From: Candidatus Gastranaerophilales bacterium
GTDB taxonomy: Bacteria; Cyanobacteriota; Vampirovibrionia; Gastranaerophilales; CAJFVJ01
DNA: 16,103 nt
Reading direction: 5' to 3'
Assembly (NCBI GenBank): GCA_028694275.1
Contig: JAQUTS010000023.1
Coordinates: 1-16,103, forward strand
In this document: in pieces, positions 1 to 5,985 of the stretch
How the letters are laid out: every line of letters starts with the position of its first letter
Numbering within the stretch: the first letter of the stretch is position 1
Position numbers and translations under genes: made by a program
Notes under the pieces: model-generated
Databases searched by the model: none
What the model was told of the DNA's origin: nothing
What the model saw: the letters and a program-made list of their open reading frames with translations, nothing else

Positions 1-2
1 TC

Positions 3-448
3 AGATACAAAATCATTGACGAAAAATCACCAATCGTCAAAATAACTCTGCAGCCTCAAAAAATATAACAAGCGAATCAGGCATCAAAATCGGAGATAAA
101 ATAGTCTTCATAACAAAAGAAGCTATTCAAAGAGGCGATAATATATTTTTGGAAAAAGGGACAGAATTTTCAGGAATAGTCGAAAACATCACGCCGCCGG
201 AAAGATTTGGCGACCCTAGCGAAATAGAAATCGGAAATATTAAATCAAAAGATACAAAAGGAAATATAATCGAACTTGACGGGCAGGTAAGAAAAGAAGG
301 CACAAACAGAGCCAAATGGGTCAAACCATTGTACTACATAGGTATAAACGGGGGAGTGTTTGGTGCTCCATTAATGGCTTTTTATTTTGTAAAAGGCGGA
401 AAAGCTGAGCTCAAAACCCAAGATGAATTCTTTTTTTACTACGAATAG
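3..448 (+). CDS. Hypothetical protein, 3' part, with probable -1 frameshift
   Basis: I do not recognise this protein. The open frame ending at TAG 446-448 has a TTG at 149, but that is probably not the real start: the same frame reads plausible protein from about 62 onwards (NITSESGIKIGDKIVF...) with no ATG/GTG/TTG start and no ribosome site. Just upstream a different frame (from base 3) gives RYKIIDEKSPIVKITLQPQ and then stops at TAA 66-68. The two segments join into one continuous protein if one A is added to the A6 run at 58-63. I therefore read this as the C-terminal ~150 residues of one gene, either broken or frameshifted. The visible part is rich in predicted beta strands (GTEFSGIVENI, IELDGQV), has a Gly-rich hydrophobic stretch (YIGINGGVFGAPLMAFYF) and ends in aromatic residues. 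The gene starts outside the window and converges on rubrerythrin. Confidence 0.55.
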
Positions 449-453
449 AAATG

Positions 454-477
454 AAAAAAGGCAGGGGAACCTGCCTT
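454..477 (-). terminator. Rho-independent terminator of rubrerythrin
   Basis: An 8-bp perfect stem, AAGGCAGG / CCTGCCTT, has a 4-base loop (458-477). Read on the minus strand it is followed at once by six T (complement of 454-459). That is the classic layout for ending the rubrerythrin transcript. On the plus strand the same hairpin lacks an immediate T-run, so it may stop the convergent upstream gene only weakly. Confidence 0.8.
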
Positions 478-551
478 CGAGTCTAAGCTCTAGTTAGTTT
501 TTAGTTTTTACGGGGAATGATTGTGACCAAGATTTCACTCCCTTTGTTGCG

Positions 552-1109
552 TTAGTTAAAGTATCTGTTGAGCAATCCTTCAAATACTTGTCCGTGACGT
601 GCTTCGTCTTTGCACATTTCGTGGACTGTATCGTGAATCGCATCGTAGTTTAGTTGTTTCGCTTTTGTAGCGATATCTTTCTTACCCTGACAAGCACCGA
701 ATTCAGCATCTACACGCATTTGAAGATTTTTCTTGGTTGAATTTGTTACAACTTCCCCAAGAAGCTCTGCAAATTTTGCCGCGTGCTCTGCTTCTTCCCA
801 GGCAATGCGTTTGTACGCTTCTGCAACTTCAGGATAACCTTCTCTGTCAGCTTGTCTTGACATTGCTAGGTACATACCTACTTCGCAGCATTCGCCTGTA
901 AAATGTGCTCTTAAACCTTCTAAAATTTCAGCATCTGTATCCGCTGCAGCAGCACCGATTCTGTGTTCATCAGCCCAAGCTCTTTCAGCAGATTGTTCTT
1001 TAAATTTGTCTGATGACGCTTTACATATAGGGCATTTTTCTGGAGCTTCACTTCCTTCATGCACATATCCGCATACAGTACAAATAAACTTAGTCGCTGT
1101 TGTTGTCAT
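552..1109 (-). CDS. rbr: Reverse-type rubrerythrin (rubredoxin + ferritin-like diiron)
   Basis: Non-haem iron peroxidase of 185 residues that reduces hydrogen peroxide (and oxygen, in characterised reverse rubrerythrins) to water in the cytoplasm of anaerobes. The rubredoxin-like centre is at the N-terminus, with C10xxC13 and C26xxC29 (CTVCGY, CPIC). The ferritin-like four-helix domain follows from about residue 57. Diiron ligands are expected around E73/E76, EEAEH (105-109), E136 and DEARH (168-172). In classical rubrerythrin the rubredoxin domain is C-terminal, so this is the reverse arrangement. ATG at 1109 is preceded by AAGGAG, 7 nt away, so the start is secure. It stands alone with its own promoter and terminator, divergent from fabI. 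No FprA/flavodiiron or reductase partner is visible beside it. Confidence 0.95.
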   Translation of the reverse strand: MTTTATKFICTVCGYVHEGSEAPEKCPICKASSDKFKEQSAERAWADEHRIGAAAADTDAEILEGLRAHFTGECCEVGMYLAMSRQADREGYPEVAEAYKRIAWEEAEHAAKFAELLGEVVTNSTKKNLQMRVDAEFGACQGKKDIATKAKQLNYDAIHDTVHEMCKDEARHGQVFEGLLNRYFN

Positions 1110-1154
1110 TTCCTATTCTCCTTTTGGCTCAAATCATTTTTTCTTAATGAATTT

Positions 1155-1163
1155 ATTATATCA
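1155..1163 (-). promoter_or_regulatory. Extended -10 promoter of rubrerythrin
   Basis: On the minus strand the sequence TGATATAAT (a perfect -10 preceded by TG) lies about 46 bp before the rubrerythrin ATG. A TTGACA hexamer (1168-1173) sits only 7 bp upstream, too close to act as the -35 of this -10. Extended -10 promoters can work without a -35. This is a sequence match only. Confidence 0.5.
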
Positions 1164-1292
1164 ACGCTGTCAAATAATTAAGGTTTTCTATATTTTTTTT
1201 TAATAATTACCGTTTCAAGACACCTAAAAAGCACCTTAAGTGCAATGATACACTGGTTTTTACAGAAATATCAAAAATTCATATTTACATTT

Positions 1293-1321
1293 TAGACAAA
1301 TTTTTTTGCTTGTTGTAAAAT
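1293..1321 (+). promoter_or_regulatory. Promoter of fabI
   Basis: TAGACA (1293-1298), a 17-bp spacer, then TAAAAT (1316-1321). Each box matches the sigma-70 consensus at 5 of 6 bases. The predicted transcript start is near 1328, giving a leader of about 29 nt that includes the AGAGG ribosome site at 1344-1348. Confidence 0.6.
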
Positions 1322-1356
1322 TGGGTAAAAGTATAGATTAAAAAGAGGTATTACTT

Positions 1357-2160
1357 ATGGGTCTAATGGAAGGCAAAAAAGGCATTATATTTGGTGTAAG
1401 TAACCAAAAAGGTATAGCAAATGCCATAGCAGAAAAGTTATTTGAACAAGGAGCAGATATTGCATTTACATACGCAAATGCACAAATGGAATCAAGAGTT
1501 CGTCCTATTGCAGAATCAATGAACGCAAAACTCATTATGGAATGTGATGTAACTAACGAAGAAGCAATCAAAAATGTCTTTGAAGAATATGCGAAAATTT
1601 ACGGAGAATTAGACTTTATCATTCACTCTGTAGCATTTGCTAACAGAGATGATCTTCAAGGAAATTTCTCAGACACGTCAAAAGCAGGTTGGGATTTGGC
1701 TTTAGGAGTAAGCGCATACTCTCTTATTCCAATGGTAAGATACGGCAAACCTCTTATGAAAGAAGGCAGCTCAGTTACAGCTTTGACATATCTTGGAAGC
1801 GTAAAAGCAGTAGCCAACTACAACATTATGGGTGTTGCAAAAGCAGCTTTGGAATCATCTGTCAGATACCTTGCTCAAGAAATGGGCGAAATCGGAGTCA
1901 GAGTCAACGCTCTTTCGGCCGGACCTATCAAAACTCTTGCAGGTTCAGGCATTGGCGGATTCAATACAATGTTAAAAGTGGCAGCAAAAAAAGCTCCTCT
2001 TCAACGCAATGTTTCACTTGAAGATGTCGGTAAATCAGGACTTTATCTTGTCTCAGATCTTGCATCAGGCGTAACGGGAGAGGTTCACTACGTTGATTGC
2101 GGACAAAACATCGTTGGTATGTGCAAGGCTGATGCGGCTCTTGCAAATATCGAAGAATAA
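1357..2160 (+). CDS. fabI: Enoyl-[acyl-carrier-protein] reductase (NADH), FabI type
   Basis: Catalyses the last step of each fatty-acid elongation round, reducing enoyl-ACP to acyl-ACP in the cytosol. The 267-residue length is typical of FabI. The SDR-like Rossmann start has the FabI-specific spacing GVSNQKGIANAIA (13-25). The catalytic Tyr-x6-Lys signature is Y155 and K162 within NYNIMGVAKA, with the second conserved Tyr at 145 (TYLG). CDV at 63-65 and HSVAFA at 90-95 are also as in the family. ATG 1357 lies 8 nt after AGAGG; the internal ATG at codon 4 is too far from that site. A terminator follows. The nearby FabG-like reductase and the more distant acpS are other fatty-acid genes, but they do not form one operon. 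Confidence 0.97.
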   Translation: MGLMEGKKGIIFGVSNQKGIANAIAEKLFEQGADIAFTYANAQMESRVRPIAESMNAKLIMECDVTNEEAIKNVFEEYAKIYGELDFIIHSVAFANRDDLQGNFSDTSKAGWDLALGVSAYSLIPMVRYGKPLMKEGSSVTALTYLGSVKAVANYNIMGVAKAALESSVRYLAQEMGEIGVRVNALSAGPIKTLAGSGIGGFNTMLKVAAKKAPLQRNVSLEDVGKSGLYLVSDLASGVTGEVHYVDCGQNIVGMCKADAALANIEE

Positions 2161-2182
2161 AAACTTAACAAAACAGCAACAA

Positions 2183-2225
2183 AATAGGTTCAGTAGTTTT
2201 AAACTTACTGAGCCTATTTATTTTA
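2183..2225 (+). terminator. Terminator after fabI
   Basis: A long hairpin: AATAGG (2183-2188) pairs with CCTATT (2213-2218), and TCAGTA pairs with TACTGA inside it, with one G-T wobble. It is followed by TTTATTTT. It starts 22 bases after the fabI stop. Confidence 0.75.
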
Positions 2226-2252
2226 GAAATTTCAGAAAAAAAAAGAAAAAAA

Positions 2253-2483
2253 ATGACAAACATAAAATTTTCATTATTTAATAATACAGATGCATACAAA
2301 GCCTCAAGCAAAGAATCCGCAATACAAACCGCAAAAAACGAACAAAAAGCTAGACGATTAATGGTTGCATTACCTGAAAATGCTTCGATTAATGCCATCA
2401 AAACAGCACTTTATGTAGCGCAAGATGAAATGGAAGAAATGGACAAATTAGTCCTTTCAAATGCGAACAAACTCCACAAATAA
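2253..2483 (+). CDS. Small hypothetical protein, 76 aa
   Basis: Not recognised. The protein is short, charged and probably helical over residues 17-76, with alternating Lys/Glu and a KNEQKARR cluster (29-36). It has no Cys and no signal or membrane segment. The codons look like those of its neighbours and the opposite strand offers no better reading. The start is weak: the ATG is preceded by nearly pure A (A9-G-A7), with no GGAG-type site. It lies between the fabI terminator and the FabG-like gene, 24 nt before the latter. It could be a real small gene; the alternative is a chance open frame in an A-rich gap. Confidence 0.5.
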   Translation: MTNIKFSLFNNTDAYKASSKESAIQTAKNEQKARRLMVALPENASINAIKTALYVAQDEMEEMDKLVLSNANKLHK

Positions 2484-2501
2484 TTATTTCTCGCATATAA
2501 T
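2473..2501 (+). promoter_or_regulatory. Promoter abutting the FabG-like gene
   Basis: A perfect TATAAT at 2496-2501 has a weak -35 (TCCACA, 2473-2478) 17 bp upstream. The expected start of transcription is about 2508, which is the A of the next ATG. The box overlaps the end of the 76-aa gene. Confidence 0.5.
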
Positions 2502-2507
2502 GGCTTT

Positions 2508-3212
2508 ATGAAAAAGAAAATTTTAATCACAGGTGCCTCAAAAGGCATAGGCAAAAGCATCGCCCAAACCCTATCAAATGGGGATTTTGAGCTATTTGTA
2601 ACAGGAAGAGACCAAACACGCCTCAATGAAACAGCACAAAAAACAGGCGCAAAAGCCATAGAAATAAATCTTCTTGAAAATAATGCTTGCGAAAAAATAC
2701 TTTCACAAACAGGCCCCGTAGATATTTTAATCAACAATGCAGGAGAATACATTTGGGCCCCTGTTGAAAAAATAACTGATGAGCAAATATCAAGAATTTT
2801 TAAATTAAACCTCGAAATCCCCTACAAACTCATAACTCTTTTCACAAAACAAATGAAAGAAAACAAATGGGGGCGCATAATAAACATAGGCTCAATCTCA
2901 GGCTCTGTCGGAGAGGCAAATGCGTCTTTATATTCAGCATCAAAATCAGGCCTGATAGGCATGAGTAAAGCACTTGCGCTAGAACTTGCAGAACACGGGA
3001 TAACAATCAACGTAATAAACCCCGGCTGGGTCAAAACAGACCTTATTGACAACCCTTGTATTGATTTAGAAGAAGAACTTGAGTGCATTCCGCAAAAAAG
3101 ATTTATTCACCCTGATGAAATAGCAAAACTCACGGAATATTTAATCTCTGATGAGGCAAAAGGCATCACAGGCCAAAGCCTAAATATCTGCGCAGGATTA
3201 AGTTTGGGGTAA
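2508..3212 (+). CDS. FabG-like short-chain dehydrogenase/reductase
   Basis: Classical SDR of 234 residues. The NAD(P)-binding motif TGASKGIG is at 8-15 and NNAG at 76-79. The catalytic residues are N101, S129, Y142 and K146 (GSISG ... LYSASK), with the Ser-to-Tyr distance of 13 found in FabG. The NPGWVKTD motif (171-178) is typical of 3-oxoacyl-ACP reductases. The likely reaction is NADPH-dependent reduction of 3-oxoacyl-ACP. An acetoacetyl-CoA reductase or another SDR cannot be excluded, because substrate cannot be read from sequence. R34 in VTGRD favours NADPH. There is no ribosome site before the ATG and a TATAAT lies 6 bases upstream, so translation may be leaderless. A hairpin with a T-run follows. 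Confidence 0.9.
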   Translation: MKKKILITGASKGIGKSIAQTLSNGDFELFVTGRDQTRLNETAQKTGAKAIEINLLENNACEKILSQTGPVDILINNAGEYIWAPVEKITDEQISRIFKLNLEIPYKLITLFTKQMKENKWGRIINIGSISGSVGEANASLYSASKSGLIGMSKALALELAEHGITINVINPGWVKTDLIDNPCIDLEEELECIPQKRFIHPDEIAKLTEYLISDEAKGITGQSLNICAGLSLG

Positions 3213-3255
3213 GTTTATATCCTCACAAATAACAAAATAAAAGGCAAAAACCTTT

Positions 3256-3291
3256 AATATTGGATGTTTTTTGCAAAAATCAATATTTTTT
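3256..3291 (+). terminator. Probable AT-rich terminator after the SDR gene
   Basis: AATATTG (3256-3262) pairs with CAATATT (3281-3287). The inner TTTTTGCAAAAA palindrome can extend the stem. The second arm runs into TTTTTT and then ATT. The stem is AT-rich, so strength is uncertain. A weaker AAAGG/CCTTT hairpin lies just before it at 3240-3255. Confidence 0.45.
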
Positions 3292-3320
3292 ATTAAATAT
3301 TGTAAATATTACACTTGTAG

Positions 3321-3351
3321 TTATAGACTAACTCAAAAATAAGTCTATAAT
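3321..3351 (+). promoter_or_regulatory. Promoter with overlapping inverted repeat (operator candidate) for the M49-like gene
   Basis: TAGACT (3324-3329), a 16-bp spacer, then TATAAT (3346-3351) form a good promoter, with transcription expected near 3358. A perfect 9-bp inverted repeat, TTATAGACT / AGTCTATAA, with a 12-base gap (3321-3350) covers both boxes exactly. A dimeric regulator bound here would block RNA polymerase. No regulator gene is adjacent, so the controlling protein is unknown. Confidence 0.55.
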
Positions 3352-3387
3352 ATAAAAAATAAACTCTAGCAGAAAAGGTGAATAGTA

Positions 3388-5310
3388 TTGATTTTAGCTA
3401 CCACAGGGGTGAACTGTGCTTCTCATCCTCGTAGGAATAACGTAAAATTCCTACAAAATAAGCATTTTATTGGCGTGCCTGCAAAATCTAATGATATGAT
3501 GAATACATTAGGATTAATGGGAAGAATAAACATGGCACAAGTAAATTTCGGAAGCAGTAAAAAATACGCAGGGCACGAGCTCAATTTTTCAGAAGCAGAA
3601 CTTGATAAAAGATTAAAAGATCAAACATCAACGATAAAGCTGCTTGAAGCAAACGCACCTAAATACAAAGAACTTGCAAAAGGTGACAAAAAAGCACTTT
3701 TTCATCTTGTGAAAGCAGCGGAAATTTTGAATGATGTGTTCCTTGATATGGACCACCACAAAAACCTTGCACTAAAGCAAGCTTTGGTAACAGAAGCCCA
3801 AAAAGGCGATACTCACGCGCAAAAAACGCTCAAGCTTTTCAACGGGATGCAAGGTATCACAGGTCTTGACAGAATGTCAGAAAGAACCTTCCTCTTTAAG
3901 GACACAGAAAACTATAAAGGTAAAAACTTCTACCCTCCCGGCACAACCGAAGAGGAGCTTATTGCGGATCTAAATAATAAATTCAAAAATGATGATATTT
4001 TGGGGATAAGGCAGATTCTTTCGCAAAGAACAGTCGTAAAAAAAGACGCAAGCGGCAACCTAAAAGGTGTCGACTATGTAGATGCATATCCAAAACACTT
4101 CCAAAAAGCAGCTGTTCATCTTGAAAAAGCAGCAGAAGTCTCAACAAATGATGATTTCAACAAATATCTTTTGGCTCAGGCCAAAGCATTTAAAAAAGCA
4201 GACCCTGAGCTTGATGCAGAAGCTGACAGACTTTGGGCGAAGCTTCAAGACACACCGTTGGAGTTCACAATAACAAGAGAACAATACGAAGATGAATTAT
4301 CAGGTGCTGCAGCAGAAGATAAAAAACTCTTAAAACAACTAAAAAAACATAAGATCGACTTCCAATCAAAAGACGCAATTGGTGTGAGAGTAGGTATTGT
4401 AAACAAAGAAGGAACGCAAGAATTATTGGATTTCAAAAAATATCTTCCTGCTCTTGCAGACCAAATGCCATTCAAAGAAAAATACACCCAAGCCATTAAG
4501 CCAAAAGGTGATGTCAAACAAACAATGGTAGATGTTGATCTTGTTTATCTAACAGGTGATGTAGGCTCATACAGAGGGGGCATTACTCTCGCAGAAAATC
4601 TCCCAAACGATGATAAACTATCCGTACAAAGAGGTTATGGAAGAAGAAATGCCTACCACAGACAAATAAGACTCGGCGGAAATCCTGAAAAAATTCAAAA
4701 AAGACTCGATGCCACGCTCAAAAAAGAACTGCACAAGTACTACAAAAAAGAAGCCGATCATGACTTCACTATAGGTCATGAAAATGCCCACTCGCTTGGC
4801 CCCTCAAACGGCAAGGCGGCATTGGGTAATTTTGCCAACATAATTGAAGAAGCCAAAGCAGATATGGGTTCTTTGGCCAGTCTTGATTATCTTGTCGAAA
4901 AAGGTAAATACACCGAAGATAAGAAAAAAGAAATTCTTACAAGCTGGGCAAATAACGAACTGTTAAAATCAAAACCTGATATGTCACAAGCTCACAGAGT
5001 CAGATCCGTAATGCAGCTTAATTATTTTATAGAAAAAGGAGCTCTTGAGATTGATGATAAGGGTATTTTGGATGTACATTATGAAAAAATGGTTCCAACA
5101 GCAAAGCAGATGCTTTCTGATATAGTCCAGATACAAATGGGCAAAGACCCCAAAAAAGCAGAGGATTTTGTCGCCAAGTATTTTCAATGGACGGACAAAA
5201 TAGAAAAATCCGCCTCCAACATAAGAAAGATCGATAATACTTTGCACGGAGTCTTAGAGCACACTCTTGCAGACAAAATACTAAAAAGAGTATCAAAAGC
5301 AATAAAATAA
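3388..5310 (+). CDS. Dipeptidyl-peptidase III (M49)-like zinc metallopeptidase
   Basis: Protein of 640 residues. The zinc site is H464-E-N-A-H468 followed by SLGP, with the third ligand in EEAKAD (487-492, probably E488). This is the bacterial 5-residue version of the HELLGH...EECRAE pair in DPP III. Other family marks are FYPPGTTEEE (181-190), TLAENLPND (400-408) after the VYLTGD stretch, and the DTPLEF...YEDEL region (288-304). By family it should cleave dipeptides from the N-termini of short peptides, but the substrate here is unknown. There is no signal peptide or membrane segment, so it is probably cytosolic. Residues 1-57 are a family-foreign extension ending in QVNFGSSKK. The start is TTG at 3388, 7 nt after AAAAGGTG; the internal ATGs lack such a site. 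It is a single-gene unit between its own promoter and a strong terminator. Confidence 0.8.
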   Translation: MILATTGVNCASHPRRNNVKFLQNKHFIGVPAKSNDMMNTLGLMGRINMAQVNFGSSKKYAGHELNFSEAELDKRLKDQTSTIKLLEANAPKYKELAKGDKKALFHLVKAAEILNDVFLDMDHHKNLALKQALVTEAQKGDTHAQKTLKLFNGMQGITGLDRMSERTFLFKDTENYKGKNFYPPGTTEEELIADLNNKFKNDDILGIRQILSQRTVVKKDASGNLKGVDYVDAYPKHFQKAAVHLEKAAEVSTNDDFNKYLLAQAKAFKKADPELDAEADRLWAKLQDTPLEFTITREQYEDELSGAAAEDKKLLKQLKKHKIDFQSKDAIGVRVGIVNKEGTQELLDFKKYLPALADQMPFKEKYTQAIKPKGDVKQTMVDVDLVYLTGDVGSYRGGITLAENLPNDDKLSVQRGYGRRNAYHRQIRLGGNPEKIQKRLDATLKKELHKYYKKEADHDFTIGHENAHSLGPSNGKAALGNFANIIEEAKADMGSLASLDYLVEKGKYTEDKKKEILTSWANNELLKSKPDMSQAHRVRSVMQLNYFIEKGALEIDDKGILDVHYEKMVPTAKQMLSDIVQIQMGKDPKKAEDFVAKYFQWTDKIEKSASNIRKIDNTLHGVLEHTLADKILKRVSKAIK

Positions 5311-5312
5311 GC

Positions 5313-5359
5313 AAAAAAGCTCCTTAAGCAAATAAAGATAATATTAAGGGGCTTTTTTT
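5313..5359 (+). terminator. Strong rho-independent terminator after the M49-like gene
   Basis: A 15-bp stem with one T-G wobble: AAAAAAGCTCCTTAA (5313-5327) pairs with TTAAGGGGCTTTTTT (5344-5358). The loop is 16 bases and the stem ends in seven T. It begins two bases after the stop codon. The A-rich left arm could also make it act on the minus strand, though no minus-strand gene ends here. Confidence 0.9.
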
Positions 5360-5412
5360 ATTGTTTTGTTTTTGATATATTACCCTTAATATAAACAACA
5401 AAAAGGGTTGAT

Positions 5413-5982
5413 ATGCGTAGCGTTTCAGAAATAATAGCCGACAGTATAAATACCAAAAACAAAATTCTTGAAAATAAAAATCTCATCGAAAGAATTGATT
5501 TGAGCATTCAAAAAATAACTTTTGCTCTAAAAAACGGCAAAAAAATCCTGTTTTGCGGAAACGGTGGCTCAGCTGCTGATGCTCAGCATTTGACTGCAGA
5601 ATTCACCGGAAGATTTTATCTTGAAAGACAACCTCTTCCTGCGATTTGTTTAAATACAAACGTATCGGCAATAACTGCCATAGCCAATGATTACAGCTTT
5701 GATGATGTGTTTTCAAGGCAAACAAAAGCCCTTGGACAACAAGGTGATATCCTATTTGGGATAACAACAAGCGGCAACTCACAAAATATCATAAATGCTT
5801 TTGAATATGCAAAAACTCAAAACATAACAACAATAGCCCTAACAGGCGAAACTGGCGGAAAAATAAAAGATTATTGTGATATTTTAATCAATGTGCCATC
5901 AAAAGATACCCCAAGAATCCAAGAAGCACATATAACAATCGGACACATTATATGCGAACTGACAGAAAAGGAACTAGCTTGA
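5413..5982 (+). CDS. gmhA: Phosphoheptose isomerase (SIS domain)
   Basis: Converts sedoheptulose 7-phosphate to D-glycero-D-manno-heptose 7-phosphate, the first step towards ADP- or GDP-heptose for LPS core or surface glycans. The 189-residue length fits GmhA. The SIS signature is CGNGGSAADAQH (48-59), followed by AEFTGR (62-67), LNTNVSAITAIANDYSFDDVF (80-100) and TTSGNSQNI (118-126). The C-terminal active-site segment is RIQEAHITIGH (168-178). DiaA, a related SIS protein, is the main alternative, but the Gln-Glu-x-His and His-x4-His pattern favours the isomerase. ATG 5413 follows AAAAGGG by 5 nt. A possible weak promoter is TTGTTT (5366-5371) with TAATAT (5387-5392), 15 bp apart. The stop is 3 nt before the next gene, so the two are surely co-transcribed. 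Confidence 0.92.
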   Translation: MRSVSEIIADSINTKNKILENKNLIERIDLSIQKITFALKNGKKILFCGNGGSAADAQHLTAEFTGRFYLERQPLPAICLNTNVSAITAIANDYSFDDVFSRQTKALGQQGDILFGITTSGNSQNIINAFEYAKTQNITTIALTGETGGKIKDYCDILINVPSKDTPRIQEAHITIGHIICELTEKELA

Positions 5983-5985
5983 GAT

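Noticed and set aside
1233..1245. GCAC...GTGC near-palindrome upstream of fabI as a lipid-regulator site
   Set aside because: Only four perfect base pairs, and no match to FapR- or FabT-type operators as I know them.
1689..2021. A 110-codon open frame inside fabI on the same strand
   Set aside because: It is an out-of-frame shadow of the certain fabI gene, with Ser/Arg-rich low-quality sequence and no ribosome site.
2225..2260. A-rich tract (A9-G-A8) as a slippery site or tandem repeat
   Set aside because: It lies in non-coding DNA just before an ATG, so there is no reading frame to shift; it is most likely a simple A-rich leader.
4984..5314. Two minus-strand open frames opposite the end of the M49-like gene
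   Set aside because: They overlap each other and a well-supported gene, and read as Leu/Phe/Tyr-rich antisense of lysine-rich coding sequence.
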